Part shown: in pieces, positions 17,180-26,498 of the stretch | Position numbering within the stretch: the first letter of the stretch is position 1 | Layout: each line of letters opens with the position of its first letter | Assembly: GCF_012641395.1 (NCBI RefSeq) | Contig: NZ_JABAIH010000002.1 | Coordinates: forward strand, 496,001-560,000 | Direction of reading: 5' to 3' | Source of the DNA: Rhizobium sp. P32RR-XVIII | Lineage (GTDB): Bacteria; Pseudomonadota; Alphaproteobacteria; Rhizobiales; Rhizobiaceae | Length of the DNA stretch: 64,000 bases | The notes under the pieces: model-generated | What the model was told of the DNA's origin: nothing | Database searches by the model: none | The model's input: only the letters and a program-made list of their open reading frames with translations | Program-made: the position numbers and the translations under genes

Positions 17180-18829
17180 ATGACCTCCGCTGACGAAAAA
17201 TTCGCCGAACTGAACCAGCCAAGTCTGTGGTCCGGCATCAATGCCTATCGGTCCGATCCGCTGATCGTCGACCTGACGGCGGGTCTGCCGCGCGGCACGC
17301 GCGAGGACCTGGAAAACATGGGCCGTTACGTCACCTCGCCGGAGGCGCAGGAGCTGGCGCGCATGGCAAACCAGGGCGCGCCGCAGCTGCGCACGCATGG
17401 TCCGCGCGGCGAGCGCCTGGATGTTGTCGAGTTCCATCCCGCCTGGCACGCGCTGATGCGCCGCTCCATGTCCGTCGGTCTGCACTCCTCGGTCTGGGAC
17501 CCGCAAGCTGATGCCGACGCCAAGGATCAGGCCCACAAGATTCGCGCCGCACGCTTTTATCTGACCGCCCAGCTCGAAACCGGCCATCTCTGCCCGCTGA
17601 CGATGACGAGCGCTTCGGTCGCGGCGCTGTCCGCTTCTCCCGCCGTTCAGAAGGATTGGGCGCCGAAAATCCTGTCGCGCAAATACGATTCGTCCAACAA
17701 GCCCGCCATGCAGAAAACCGCCGTGACGATCGGCATGGGCATGACGGAAAAGCAGGGTGGCACGGACGTCCGCTCCAACAAGAGCACGGCGGAAAAGGTC
17801 AGCGAGGGTATCTACCGCCTGTCCGGCCACAAATGGTTCATGTCCGCGCCGATGAGCGACGCCTTCATCATGTTGGCGCAGACGAAGGAGGGCATGGGCT
17901 GCTTCCTGGTTCCGCGCCTGCTGGAAGACGGTTCCGCCAACGGCCTGCAGTTCCAGCGCCTGAAGGACAAGCTCGGCAATCGCTCCAACGCATCTTCCGA
18001 AGTCGAGTTCAATGATACGTTCGGCTTCCTGCTTGGCGGCCCGGATGCCGGCATCCGCACGATCCTCGATATGGTGACGCTGACGCGTCTCGACTGTGCG
18101 CTGGCCTCCTCTGGCATCATGCGCGCTTCGCTTGCCGAAGCCGTGCACCATACTCGCGGCCGCAGCGTCTTCGGCAAGATGCTCGTCCACCAGCCGATCA
18201 TGACCCGCGTGCTCGCCGATATGGCGCTCGACGTCGCTGCCGCAACGGCACTCTCCTTCCGTCTCGCGGACGCCTTCGACAAGGCGCGTGGCAATGCTGA
18301 AGAGGCAGCCTATGCCCGCGTCATGACGCCGGTCGCCAAGTACTGGTGCTGCAAGATCGCGCCTGCGTTGATCTATGAAGCGATGGAATGCATCGGCGGC
18401 AGCGGTTATATCGAGGAACGCCCGATCGCCCGCCACTACCGCGAAGCTCCGGTCAACGCGATCTGGGAAGGCTCCGGCAACGTCATGGCGCTCGATGTGC
18501 TGCGCGTGCTGGCGCGCGGCAAGGATCTCTTCGAGACGGTTTTCACCGGTCTTGCGCGCGATCTCGGCCCGGCAGGCAAGAAGACGATCGACGTGCTTCG
18601 CGCCGCTATGGCGCTCTGCGAGCGCGACGAGGGGGCGGGCCGCCTGCTGGTCGAACAGCTTGCACTCGCTGCCGGTGCCGCCGAACTCTATCGCCTCGGC
18701 GCCGGACGCATTGCCGACGCCTTCATCGAAACCCGCCTTGCGGGCGGCTGGCGCTCGACCTACGGCATGCTCGATTCCCGTTTCGACGCCGGATATATCG
18801 TAGATCTTCTCTACCCGCCGGCAACATAG
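17180..18829 (+). CDS. AidB-like acyl-CoA dehydrogenase
   Basis: This 549-residue flavoprotein belongs to the acyl-CoA dehydrogenase superfamily, and its length and motifs fit the AidB branch. E. coli AidB binds DNA and takes part in the response to alkylation damage. Visible segments are TGMGMTEKQGG-type flavin binding (IGMGMTEKQGGTDVRSN), the W-S/M-SAP segment (HKWFMSAP), GGSGYIEERPIARHYRE and AIWEGSGNVMALDVLR. The C-terminal AidB-type helical region is present. It is monocistronic; its 3' end overlaps the convergent AEC transporter by 19 bases. Confidence 0.88.
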   Translation: MTSADEKFAELNQPSLWSGINAYRSDPLIVDLTAGLPRGTREDLENMGRYVTSPEAQELARMANQGAPQLRTHGPRGERLDVVEFHPAWHALMRRSMSVGLHSSVWDPQADADAKDQAHKIRAARFYLTAQLETGHLCPLTMTSASVAALSASPAVQKDWAPKILSRKYDSSNKPAMQKTAVTIGMGMTEKQGGTDVRSNKSTAEKVSEGIYRLSGHKWFMSAPMSDAFIMLAQTKEGMGCFLVPRLLEDGSANGLQFQRLKDKLGNRSNASSEVEFNDTFGFLLGGPDAGIRTILDMVTLTRLDCALASSGIMRASLAEAVHHTRGRSVFGKMLVHQPIMTRVLADMALDVAAATALSFRLADAFDKARGNAEEAAYARVMTPVAKYWCCKIAPALIYEAMECIGGSGYIEERPIARHYREAPVNAIWEGSGNVMALDVLRVLARGKDLFETVFTGLARDLGPAGKKTIDVLRAAMALCERDEGAGRLLVEQLALAAGAAELYRLGAGRIADAFIETRLAGGWRSTYGMLDSRFDAGYIVDLLYPPAT

Positions 18830-19746
18830 GTCGCGGCGGTCAGGACGACCGGGATGGTCACGAATGAGATCGCGGTCTGGATCGTTGCCGCTGCTGCATA
18901 GAGCGCAGCGTCTCCGCCCATCTGTTTGGCTAGGACATAGCCGTTCATCGCGGTCGGCACGCCGGCGCTTAGGGCGAGCAGCACGAGCGGCTGCCCATGG
19001 ATGCCGAAGGCGAGACCGATACCGGTCATGAGAGCGGGAAAGGCGAGCAGCTTCAGCAGCACGGACACGAGCGCCACGGAGTGCGGCCGCAGGGCGTCGG
19101 AAATTCTCAGCCCCGCGCCGACCATGATGAGGCCGAGCCCCAGGGACGCCCGGGCGACCAGGTCGACCGTGACCATCAGCGGCTCATAGATCGGTATTTG
19201 TGCAAGGTTGACGAGAAGCCCGAGCGCGCAGCCGATGATCAGCGGGTTGGTCACGATCTTCACGACAAATACCCGCAGGTCGCGCGAAGCGCCCGAGAAC
19301 CACACCAGCATCCCGACATTGATGAGGTTGATCGGAATGATGATGACCGCCATCACCAGCGCGACGATGGCGAGCCCCTGTGATCCCGCAAGCTTTTCCG
19401 CTACCGCGAGCGCGATGAAGGCATTCCACCGCGTGGCCGTCTGGAAGAGGGAGGTATAGGCCGCCGGTCGGACACCGGCGCGGGCAAGAACCGGCCACAG
19501 GGCGAAGACCAGCGCCGACATGACAAGAACGGCGAGGATTGAGACCAGGCTGATCGTGCCCGTCTCCATGCCGGAAAAGTCCGCTTGCGCCAGCGTGAGG
19601 AAGAGAAGGGAAGGAAAGAGAACGTAGTAGCCGAGCTGCTCGAGCCCAGGCCAAAGGCTCTCGTTGAGCAATGGACTGCGGCGCAGCGCAACGCCAAGCA
19701 AGACAAGAAGAAAGATCGGGAGGATGCTCTCGAAGATAATCAGCAT
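18811..19746 (-). CDS. AEC family (auxin efflux carrier-like) transporter
   Basis: This 311-residue inner-membrane protein has about ten hydrophobic helices in two five-helix halves. It starts MLIIFESILPIFLLVLLGV, with a later TSLFQTATRWNAFIALA segment like the N-rich crossover of AEC proteins. Such carriers export organic acids or similar solutes; the substrate here is unknown. The ATG at 19746 follows a GGAG site at good spacing and is preferred over the codon at 19761. It is divergent from the TetR gene at 19926, which may control it. Confidence 0.85.
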   Translation of the reverse strand: MLIIFESILPIFLLVLLGVALRRSPLLNESLWPGLEQLGYYVLFPSLLFLTLAQADFSGMETGTISLVSILAVLVMSALVFALWPVLARAGVRPAAYTSLFQTATRWNAFIALAVAEKLAGSQGLAIVALVMAVIIIPINLINVGMLVWFSGASRDLRVFVVKIVTNPLIIGCALGLLVNLAQIPIYEPLMVTVDLVARASLGLGLIMVGAGLRISDALRPHSVALVSVLLKLLAFPALMTGIGLAFGIHGQPLVLLALSAGVPTAMNGYVLAKQMGGDAALYAAAATIQTAISFVTIPVVLTAATYVAGG

Positions 19747-19925
19747 TTGGCGCTCCGGCACGTCGTGGCCCGGTTTACAGGCTGTACGGATCTTCGCAAC
19801 CGGTAAATGCCGCCGCGGAAATGCTTTTCTCCACAGGGCTTTTGGTCCGCAGGCATTCTCGCCCGTTGTCCGGCTCGGTGCGAGTTGCTAATCACCGTCG
19901 GGTGACAGGGCTGGGTTGAAAAGCA

Positions 19926-20582
19926 ATGCTGATTGATGAAGCAGCGGCTGTGGCGCCTTTGGCGGCGCCGGTGCCGGAAAAGCGCGTGCGTGACCGCGGC
20001 GCGACCGAGAAGACGATTCTCAAGGCAGCCAAGGCGCTGCTGGCGGAGGAGGGTTTCCAGAATTTCGGCATCAATGCCGTCGCCCGCCGCGCCGGATGCG
20101 ACAAGCAGCTGATCTATCGCTACTACGGCGGCCTGAACGGCCTTATCGAGGCGACCGGCGCCGATCTCGGCACCTGGGTCAGGGACCGGATTCCGGAAGA
20201 CACAGGCGGCATGTTCCTGCTCACCTATGGCGATCTCATAGAGCGCTTGGCGCTGCTGTTCCTGGAGGCGCTTCGCGACGACCCGCTGATGCGCCGCATC
20301 GTCGCCTGGGAGGTTTCCGAGAATACCGAGCAGGTGAGGCGGCTTGCCGAAGCCCGCTCGAAGGCACTGTCGCAATGGCTGGAGCGCATGCGCGGTTCGC
20401 TTGCGCCGCCGAAGGGCGTCGATGCAGTCGCCATCAACGCGATCCTGATCGCCGCCATCCAGCATCTTGTCCTTTCCGCCGCTGCGGGCGGCCAGTGCGC
20501 CGGTCTGGTGCTGAAGACCCCGAAGGACTGGGAGAAGGCCGCAACGGCGCTGAAGCGCATCGTCCGCGGCGTTTACGGCTGA
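19926..20582 (+). CDS. TetR family transcriptional regulator
   Basis: This 218-residue repressor-type regulator has an N-terminal TetR helix-turn-helix (ILKAAKALLAEEGFQNFGIN, then VARRAGCDKQLIYRYYGGLNGL) at about residues 30-75. A helical ligand-binding domain follows. The first 25 residues (LIDEAAAVAPLAAPVPEKR) are an unstructured extension, so a later start is possible, but no better ATG is in frame. It is divergent from the AEC transporter with a 179-base shared upstream region, a layout typical of a regulator and its target. Confidence 0.88.
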   Translation: MLIDEAAAVAPLAAPVPEKRVRDRGATEKTILKAAKALLAEEGFQNFGINAVARRAGCDKQLIYRYYGGLNGLIEATGADLGTWVRDRIPEDTGGMFLLTYGDLIERLALLFLEALRDDPLMRRIVAWEVSENTEQVRRLAEARSKALSQWLERMRGSLAPPKGVDAVAINAILIAAIQHLVLSAAAGGQCAGLVLKTPKDWEKAATALKRIVRGVYG

Positions 20583-20706
20583 GCCGCCGCTCGTGTCATG
20601 ATCCACAGGCGGCAGATCGCCCGTTAACCTTAACAAATGGTTTACGTTGCGCCCTGCCGGTTAAGGGGACAGGGTATCCGCAGTCTAAATCTTAGCTGTC
20701 AGGATC

Positions 20707-20877
20707 ATGGGAACCAAAGCCGCCAAAGCCGCATTGCTCCTTGCCGCGATGATGTTTTTCGCGGTGCTTGCGCTGGACATTGCCGTGCCTGCGCTGGTTC
20801 TGAGCGTCATGGCACTGTCGATCTGGGCGGTCACCCTCGACCTGCCTGAGTTCAGGCAAAGAGGGGAGGCCGCATGA
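20707..20877 (+). CDS. Small two-helix membrane protein
   Basis: This is a 56-residue protein, almost all hydrophobic: LLLAAMMFFAVLALDIAVPA and VLSVMALSIWAVTLDLP, consistent with two short helices or one long hairpin. It ends in the charged tail EFRQRGEAA. The stop overlaps the start of the DUF6105 gene (ATGA), so the two are translationally coupled. The region just upstream contains TTAACCTTAAC (near 20625), resembling a half-site for the cell-cycle regulator CtrA, which is weak evidence. No family was recognised. Confidence 0.75.
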   Translation: MGTKAAKAALLLAAMMFFAVLALDIAVPALVLSVMALSIWAVTLDLPEFRQRGEAA

Positions 20878-21200
20878 AGTGGCTCCTGATCTTCTGGTTG
20901 GGACCGATCGTCTTTCTCGGCGGCTGGTACTGGCTCTCCTACTACGACATGAACTTCGGGATCTTCATGCTGACGCGTCAGGTCCATGACCTGACCTTCC
21001 AGATTTACGGAAAAATCCTCGGCGTGCCGCCGGAGACCATCCCGCCGCTGGTCGCCCGGGCGATTGCCGTCGACAGTCTGGTTGTCTTGTCCATCCTGGG
21101 CTTCCGCAGACGCAAGACGATGATCGCATGGTGGAAGGCGCGTCAGGCCTCGAAATCCTCTGATCTGCCGAGCAGCGAGAGCCTGTCGAGCGCCCCCTGA
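20874..21200 (+). CDS. DUF6105 family membrane protein
   Basis: This 108-residue protein has an N-terminal hydrophobic helix ([26 protein letters not shown] in part) and a second short hydrophobic stretch ([14 protein letters not shown]) followed by RRRK. This matches the Rhizobiales family DUF6105, with the conserved YYDMNFG and a following LTRQVHDL segment. Function unknown. It is coupled to the upstream 56-residue membrane protein. Its 3' end overlaps the convergent ruvX by 58 bases, so the last 20 residues are encoded by DNA shared with RuvX. Confidence 0.8.
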   Translation: MKWLLIFWLGPIVFLGGWYWLSYYDMNFGIFMLTRQVHDLTFQIYGKILGVPPETIPPLVARAIAVDSLVVLSILGFRRRKTMIAWWKARQASKSSDLPSSESLSSAP

Positions 21201-21631
21201 AGAATGAAGCTTGCTGCTGCCGAATCGATCCGCTCGGCGCGCTTGGCACGCGACACGTCCATTTCCAGCAGCGCCCGCTCGGCCGCCACCGTCGAGAGCC
21301 GTTCATCCCAATAGACGAAGGGCAGGGCGGTTTTCTGCTCCATGTTGCGCACGAAGGCCCTCGTTGCCTGCACGCGCGGACCTGCCGAGCCATCCATGTT
21401 TATCGGCAGGCCGATCACGAAACCGGCCACTTTCTCGCTGGCTGCAAAGGCAAGCAGCGCTTCGGCATCGATCGTGAACTTCTGCCGCTTGATGACGGGG
21501 CGCGGGGTCGCGAAACGCCGCCCGAGATCGGACATCGCAAGACCGATCGTCTTCGTGCCCAGATCGAGTCCGGCGATCGCCTGTCCGGGCGGAAGCATTG
21601 ACGCCAGCTCCTCGATCGTCAGCACCGTCAT
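21143..21631 (-). CDS. ruvX: Putative pre-16S rRNA nuclease / Holliday junction resolvase (YqgF)
   Basis: This 162-residue RNase H-fold protein of the YqgF/RuvX family matures the 5' end of 16S rRNA. The first acidic residue lies in [18 protein letters not shown]. The middle segment [15 protein letters not shown] and the [13 protein letters not shown] segment are conserved. The final acidic residue is in [16 protein letters not shown]. Length fits the family. The gene overlaps the convergent DUF6105 gene. Confidence 0.94.
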   Translation of the reverse strand: MTVLTIEELASMLPPGQAIAGLDLGTKTIGLAMSDLGRRFATPRPVIKRQKFTIDAEALLAFAASEKVAGFVIGLPINMDGSAGPRVQATRAFVRNMEQKTALPFVYWDERLSTVAAERALLEMDVSRAKRAERIDSAAASFILQGALDRLSLLGRSEDFEA

Positions 21632-21748
21632 GGCCGTTCATCCTCTCAAAAGAAATTGAAGCACTTACCGCTTTTCTTTGCGGCTGTAACGGATATGTCC
21701 ATAGCAACCCAATCCAGTTTTTGCATCACGTAACAAAAGGAGAGTTTC

Positions 21749-22453
21749 ATGAAGATAACCTGGCTAGGCCATTCCGCCTTCCGCATCGAAACGGCAAAGG
21801 CGAAGATCCTGCTCGACCCGTTCCTGACGCACAATCCGTCTTTTGCCGGGCAGAGCCTCAAGGATGTCTCCGCAGGTGTCACCCATATCCTGCTCACCCA
21901 CGGCCATGGCGATCATGTCGGCGATACCGTCGCTATCGCCAAGGAGACCGGCGCCGTTGTTCTCGCCAACGCCGATCTGGCGTCCTGGCTCGGCTCCAAG
22001 GGCCTTTCGAAGCTTGAAATGGGCAACACGGGCGGCACGATCTCGCTCGGCGGCTTCTCGGCCACGTTCACCAATGCGTTGCATTCCTCCGCACAGATCA
22101 CCGAGGATGGCGTCTCCCACGCCCTCGGCAACGCCAACGGCCTGATGCTGCATTTCGATGATGAAGCCTCGATCTTCGCCATGGGCGATACGGACATCTT
22201 CTCCGACATGGCGCTGATCAACGAACTGCATCAGCCGGATATCGGCCTCGTGCCGGTCGGCGACCGCTTCACCATGGGCGGTGCCGTCGCAGCGCTCGCC
22301 TGTCAGCGCTACTTCAACTTCAAGACGGCAATCCCCTGCCATTACGGCACGTTCCCCATCATTGACCAGACGCCCGACAAGTTCGTCTCCGGCATGGAGG
22401 GGGCGAAGACCGCAGTGAAGGCGATGAAGCCCGGCGAGACGCTCTCCATCTAA
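21749..22453 (+). CDS. UPF0173 metal-dependent hydrolase (metallo-beta-lactamase fold)
   Basis: This 234-residue protein has the metallo-beta-lactamase fold: [12 protein letters not shown] at the start, the metal motif [13 protein letters not shown] (HxHxDH), a later FAMGDTDIF Asp, and a C-terminal IPCHYGTFP His. It belongs to UPF0173, whose substrate is unknown. The start follows a strong AAGGAGAG site. It lies 70 bases upstream of gatC on the same strand, a neighbour relation I expect in rhizobia. Confidence 0.93.
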   Translation: MKITWLGHSAFRIETAKAKILLDPFLTHNPSFAGQSLKDVSAGVTHILLTHGHGDHVGDTVAIAKETGAVVLANADLASWLGSKGLSKLEMGNTGGTISLGGFSATFTNALHSSAQITEDGVSHALGNANGLMLHFDDEASIFAMGDTDIFSDMALINELHQPDIGLVPVGDRFTMGGAVAALACQRYFNFKTAIPCHYGTFPIIDQTPDKFVSGMEGAKTAVKAMKPGETLSI

Positions 22454-22523
22454 GCAAAACCCCGTTGCACTAGGCGGACATGGTCTTTATAGCGGGTGGG
22501 AAATTTCCCATTCGGAGAATGCC

Positions 22524-22811
22524 ATGTCCGTCGACTTTGCCACCGTTAAGCGCGTTGCGCGCCTTGCCCGTATTGCCGTGTCGGAAGAAGAGGCAAACCG
22601 CATGGTTGGTGAGCTGAACGGTATCCTTGGCTTCGTCGAACAGCTTTCGGAAGTGAACGTCGAGGGCGTCGAGGCGATGACCTCGGTCACGCCTATGGAG
22701 ATGAAGAAGCGCAGCGACGCGGTGACGGACGGCAACAAGGCTGCCGATATCGTTTCCAATGCGCCGCTCACCGATCAGAATTTCTTCCTGGTGCCTAAAG
22801 TCGTCGAATAA
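22524..22811 (+). CDS. gatC: Asp-tRNA(Asn)/Glu-tRNA(Gln) amidotransferase subunit C
   Basis: This 95-residue protein is the small clamp subunit of the GatCAB amidotransferase. It helps fold GatA and hold GatB. The N-terminal helices ([20 protein letters not shown]) and the extended C-terminal region with [17 protein letters not shown] and the terminal FFLVPKVVE are typical. It is first in a gatC-gatA pair. Confidence 0.96.
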   Translation: MSVDFATVKRVARLARIAVSEEEANRMVGELNGILGFVEQLSEVNVEGVEAMTSVTPMEMKKRSDAVTDGNKAADIVSNAPLTDQNFFLVPKVVE

Positions 22812-22865
22812 GGCCCACTGCCGCATTCCGACTCCGTTGCCATTCCAGATTTGAAGCGAAACATC

Positions 22866-24347
22866 ATGAGCGAACTCACCAGCCTCACCATTGCCGAAGC
22901 CCGCGAGAAGCTGCGTGCCAAGGAAATCAAAGCCGTCGAATTGACCGAGGCCTATATCTCGGCAATCGAGGCGGCAAACGAGAAGCTCAACGCCTACGTG
23001 AAGGTCACGCCTGAGAAGGCGTTGCAGATGGCTGAAGTATCGGATGCTCGCCTGGCCGGCGGCAAGGCTGGCGCGCTTGAGGGCATTCCACTCGGCATCA
23101 AGGATCTCTTCGCCACGGAAGGTATCCACACCCAGGCCTGCAGCCACATCCTCGACGGCTTCAAACCGCATTACGAATCGACCGTCACCCAGAACCTCTG
23201 GGACGACGGCGCCGTCATGCTCGGCAAGCTCAACATGGATGAGTTCGCCATGGGTTCGTCCAACGAGACGTCCTATTACGGCGCAGTCATCAACCCCTGG
23301 CGCTCCGCCGGCTCCAACCAGCAGCTCGTTCCGGGCGGCTCGTCCGGCGGCTCGGCCGCTGCCGTTGCCGCACATCTCTGCGCCGGTGCGACCGCGACCG
23401 ACACCGGCGGCTCGATCCGTCAGCCGGCCGCCTTCACCGGCACCGTCGGCATCAAGCCGACCTATGGCCGCTGCTCGCGCTGGGGCACGGTTGCCTTCGC
23501 CTCCTCGCTCGACCAGGCGGGCCCGATCGCCCGCGACGTGCGCGATGCCGCAATCCTGCTGAAGTCGATGGCGTCAGTCGATCCCAAGGACACGACCTCC
23601 GTCGACCTGCCGGTGCCGGATTACGAAGCCTCGCTCGGCAAGTCGCTGAAGGGCATGAAGATCGGCATTCCGAACGAGTACCGCGTCGACGGCATGCCAG
23701 AAGAAATCGAAACGCTCTGGCAGCAGGGCATCGCCTGGCTGAAAGACGCTGGCGCCGAGATCGTCAACATCTCGCTGCCGCACACCAAATATGCGCTTCC
23801 GGCCTATTACATCGTCGCCCCGGCCGAAGCGTCCTCGAACCTTGCCCGCTATGATGGCGTGCGCTACGGCCTGCGCGTCGACGGCAAGGACATCGTCGAC
23901 CTATACGAGAAGACCCGCGCCGCGGGCTTCGGCAAGGAAGTCAAGCGCCGCATCATGATCGGCACCTATGTGCTCTCGGCCGGTTACTACGACGCCTATT
24001 ACATCAAGGCGCAGAAGGTCCGTACGCTCATCAAGCGCGACTTCGAACTGGCGTTCAATGCCGGCGTTGATGCCATCCTGACGCCCGCGACGCCCTCGTC
24101 TGCCTTCGGCGTCGCCGACGAAAACCTCGCTTCCGACCCGGTCAAGATGTACCTGAACGACATCTTCACGGTGACGGTCAACATGGCTGGTCTCCCGGGC
24201 ATCGCCGTCCCCGCTGGCCTCGATCACCAGGGCCTGCCGTTCGGCCTCCAGCTTATCGGCAAGCCCTTCGACGAGGAAACCCTCTTCAAGACCGCACATG
24301 TCATCGAACAGGCCGCCGGCAAGTTCACGCCGGCCAAGTGGTGGTAA
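22866..24347 (+). CDS. gatA: Asp-tRNA(Asn)/Glu-tRNA(Gln) amidotransferase subunit A
   Basis: This 493-residue amidase-signature subunit releases ammonia from glutamine or asparagine for tRNA-bound Asp/Glu amidation. The Ser-cisSer-Lys triad is visible: K79 in PLGIKDLF, S159 in [12 protein letters not shown] and S183 in [11 protein letters not shown]. The frame is open from 22851, but the ATG at 22866 gives the usual N-terminus. The downstream GNAT gene begins within the last codons of gatA. gatB is about 2.1 kb away, separated by small genes. Confidence 0.97.
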   Translation: MSELTSLTIAEAREKLRAKEIKAVELTEAYISAIEAANEKLNAYVKVTPEKALQMAEVSDARLAGGKAGALEGIPLGIKDLFATEGIHTQACSHILDGFKPHYESTVTQNLWDDGAVMLGKLNMDEFAMGSSNETSYYGAVINPWRSAGSNQQLVPGGSSGGSAAAVAAHLCAGATATDTGGSIRQPAAFTGTVGIKPTYGRCSRWGTVAFASSLDQAGPIARDVRDAAILLKSMASVDPKDTTSVDLPVPDYEASLGKSLKGMKIGIPNEYRVDGMPEEIETLWQQGIAWLKDAGAEIVNISLPHTKYALPAYYIVAPAEASSNLARYDGVRYGLRVDGKDIVDLYEKTRAAGFGKEVKRRIMIGTYVLSAGYYDAYYIKAQKVRTLIKRDFELAFNAGVDAILTPATPSSAFGVADENLASDPVKMYLNDIFTVTVNMAGLPGIAVPAGLDHQGLPFGLQLIGKPFDEETLFKTAHVIEQAAGKFTPAKWW

Positions 24348-24832
24348 GCGGACTTACAATTCGGAAAATGACCGTCGCCGACCACCAAATGGTCGGCGAC
24401 GTCGGTTTTGCGGCGTGGCTGTCCAGCAGCCAGGGTGAAGCGGAGTTCGGCGATCGCGACGTCGTCGAAGCTGCGCGGAAGGCATTCCTCGATTATCCGG
24501 CGTCGGCCAAGGGTCACGTTGCTGTAGCCGAAATCGCCGGAAGACTGGCCGGATGGGGCGCCTGCGAAGACGCGCCCGATTATATTTCCGATCTTTGGAT
24601 CGATCCTGCCTATCAGGGCCGCGGTGTAGGCTCGGCGCTTCTCCGGCATTTCCTGACGCGCATTGCAACGGCGGGGTTCAAGGTCGCCAAGATCGACACG
24701 CGGGCGACAAACGCTGGTGCCATCCGTCTTTATGAGCGGAACGGCTTTTCGATCGTCTGGCGCGGTGTCGAGCGCGACCTAAGTCTTGGGATAGACCTCG
24801 ACAAGGTCAAGCTGGAAAAGCATCTGGGCTAG
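24338..24832 (+). CDS. GNAT family N-acetyltransferase (gatA-adjacent paralog)
   Basis: This 164-residue acetyltransferase has the first strand [11 protein letters not shown], the acetyl-CoA loop [11 protein letters not shown] and the later [13 protein letters not shown] segment. A GTG at 24338 overlaps the end of gatA and preserves the first strand of the fold; the ATG at 24368 would cut into it. [18 protein letters not shown] is closely similar to DFWIDPAYTRQGLGSALL in the gene at 25905, so the two are recent paralogs. Substrate unknown. Confidence 0.82.
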   Translation: MVVSGLTIRKMTVADHQMVGDVGFAAWLSSSQGEAEFGDRDVVEAARKAFLDYPASAKGHVAVAEIAGRLAGWGACEDAPDYISDLWIDPAYQGRGVGSALLRHFLTRIATAGFKVAKIDTRATNAGAIRLYERNGFSIVWRGVERDLSLGIDLDKVKLEKHLG

Positions 24833-24853
24833 GCAGCGCGCAGGGAGGCGTTC

Positions 24854-25129
24854 ATGTCGAAATCTGATCTTGCCAATCTCATCGAAGCCTTCGATCGCCT
24901 CGCGGCTGCCGGTTTTTCCATGGGTGGCGAATGGCAGGCCGTCCACGAGATCTGCCAGAGCCATGAAGGCGAAAAGCCCTTCGATTGGGGCCACGCCGTC
25001 TGCCACCGCATCGAAGGCGACGACTGGAATGCCGATTACTGGTACCGGCGCGCCGGCAAGCGGCGGGGTGGGGGCTCTGTCGCTGAGGAATGGGCGGCGA
25101 TGAAGGCTGAGCTTTCGACGATGATCTGA
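24854..25129 (+). CDS. Small hypothetical protein
   Basis: This is a 91-residue soluble protein with many Trp and acidic residues (GGEWQAVHEICQSHEGEKP and DDWNADYWYRRAGK). It starts after a GGGAGG site and lies 21 bases after the GNAT stop, so it may be co-transcribed with gatA and the GNAT gene. The HAVCHRIEGDDWNADYWYRR segment suggests a compact fold, but I recognise no family. It ends 3 bases before the convergent toxin gene. Confidence 0.72.
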   Translation: MSKSDLANLIEAFDRLAAAGFSMGGEWQAVHEICQSHEGEKPFDWGHAVCHRIEGDDWNADYWYRRAGKRRGGGSVAEEWAAMKAELSTMI

Positions 25130-25132
25130 GAC

Positions 25133-25423
25133 TCAGTCGTGCTGCGGCGGGTAGAGCTTGCGCTGGTGAATGACCGTTAGAATGTCGAGGTCGACAGCCG
25201 AGGCGATGCGATAGACGATTGTGTAGGGGAGACCTGAAATAGCGAATTCACGCGTGCCTTCTACGCTACCTTCGCGGCCAAGGAGCGGGAAGCTCTCAAA
25301 TATCTCGATGACCTGACGAATGCGCGACAGGATTCTATCGGCCGCATTCCGGTCGAACTGCGCGATATGGCGATGAATTTCACTGAGATCCGCAACCGCT
25401 TGCGGCGTGAAATTAACGTTCAA
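25133..25423 (-). CDS. RelE/ParE family toxin
   Basis: This 96-residue protein has the ParE/RelE toxin pattern: an N-terminal NFTPQAVADLSEIHRHIAQ helix pair, a central GREGSVEGTREFAISGLPY segment and the strand pair YTIVYRIASAVDLDILTVIH. ParE-type toxins inhibit gyrase and RelE types cleave mRNA on ribosomes; the sequence does not settle which. Its start overlaps the antitoxin gene by 11 bases, the usual antitoxin-first order. It lies within the gatA-gatB interval, on the opposite strand. Confidence 0.88.
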   Translation of the reverse strand: MNVNFTPQAVADLSEIHRHIAQFDRNAADRILSRIRQVIEIFESFPLLGREGSVEGTREFAISGLPYTIVYRIASAVDLDILTVIHQRKLYPPQHD

Positions 25424-25598
25424 ACCCGAACCGCTCCCAAACCTTATTCGCTGGGATCATGGTGGAACGGTCTTCCGACTGCTTGAGCGCGCTTTTGATT
25501 TTCTCTTCCTTCCAGGCGTCATAACCCTGATCGGCAACCGCATTGGCCTGCACTTCGGTCAGTTCCTCACGGCTGATTTTTTCTCGCAGATCGCTCAT
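25413..25598 (-). CDS. Antitoxin of the RelE/ParE pair
   Basis: This is a 61-residue, charged, helical protein directly upstream of the toxin and overlapping it by 11 bases. The central helix (KEEKIKSALKQSEDRSTM) followed by IPANKVWERFGFER resembles the toxin-binding C-terminus of ParD/RelB-like antitoxins, although no DNA-binding motif is clear. The ATG at 25598 is used because the longer frame begins at a TTG without a ribosome-binding site. Identity as antitoxin is inferred mainly from position. Confidence 0.75.
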   Translation of the reverse strand: MSDLREKISREELTEVQANAVADQGYDAWKEEKIKSALKQSEDRSTMIPANKVWERFGFER

Positions 25599-25904
25599 AA
25601 GCTCAAAATAGCGCGAAGACGGTTTCAATCCAACCCCTCTCTATTTACTAGCAGCGGTAAGCCGGCCCGCAGAGGACTGGCTTCCAATTCTTTACCGATT
25701 GTCCTGCTCGGCTCTCACCAGCAGCAATCCTCGCTCCGCTATCCGGTAAGGTTTGCCGCCGGACGATTTGATCGCCCTTATCTGCTTGAGCTTCCAAAGC
25801 GCGCGGCTGGCTTTGGAAAGACACACAAAACGCTGCGGCAAATGCGTAAATCGATGGAAAAGCTGTCGATTAGGTGTTTTACTTGCCCATCGAACGGGGG
25901 TTCC

Positions 25905-26420
25905 ATGATCCACATTCGCAATGCCCACGAGGGCGAAGCGGACCTTTTGAGTGAGATTGGCCTCAGGGCCTGGCAAAGGGCCATGGCGGCGATGGGCGAG
26001 TCGGATGCGCTGCTGGATGCGGCGCGGAGCGCTTTTGTGTATTTCACGCAAAGCAGCTGGCTGACGATCACCGTCGCCGAGCTTAACGGCCAGATTGCCG
26101 GTTGGGCGGCGCGCGAACGGCTGGATGAAACGATTTCCGATTTCTGGATCGATCCGGCCTATACGCGTCAAGGTCTAGGCTCGGCGCTTCTGCAGCGGAT
26201 CGAAAAGGATATCGCCGAGCAGGGCTTCGAAAAGGCGGCGATGCAGACGCATTCGGGCAATACCGAGGCGATCAGCTTCTTCCAGAAGCATGGCTACGCC
26301 ATCCACTGGCTCTCGGTCGCCTACAACCCGAAGCTCGACCGCGACGTGCCGTCGGTCGGATTGAGCAAGGACTTCGAACCCGAGGGCGACGGCAGCTACG
26401 GTCCGGGCCCCGGCATCTGA
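25905..26420 (+). CDS. GNAT family N-acetyltransferase (gatB-adjacent paralog)
   Basis: This 171-residue acetyltransferase starts MIHIRNAHEGEADLLSEIGL, has the acetyl-CoA loop YTRQGLGSALLQ and an NTEAISFFQKHGY segment. It is a paralog of the GNAT at 24338, sharing the (S)DxWIDPAY...GSALL core. The open frame extends upstream to 25407, but that part is antisense to the toxin-antitoxin pair and lacks protein character, so the ATG at 25905 is chosen. A Gly/Pro-rich tail (EGDGSYGPGPGI) is unusual for the family. gatB follows after 78 bases. Confidence 0.85.
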   Translation: MIHIRNAHEGEADLLSEIGLRAWQRAMAAMGESDALLDAARSAFVYFTQSSWLTITVAELNGQIAGWAARERLDETISDFWIDPAYTRQGLGSALLQRIEKDIAEQGFEKAAMQTHSGNTEAISFFQKHGYAIHWLSVAYNPKLDRDVPSVGLSKDFEPEGDGSYGPGPGI

Positions 26421-26498
26421 TGTGCCGAAAGCCTTGCACCGACAGACCATTTCCGTTACCTCACCAGATGAAAAGAACAGCCTTCCAAAGAGCATCAA

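Noticed and set aside
17087..18436. 449-codon open frame on the minus strand
   Set aside because: It is antisense to the AidB-like gene and lacks any motif.
25407..25904. 166-codon N-terminal extension of the GNAT gene at 25905
   Set aside because: This stretch is antisense to the toxin-antitoxin genes and reads as random; the ATG at 25905 starts the GNAT fold correctly.
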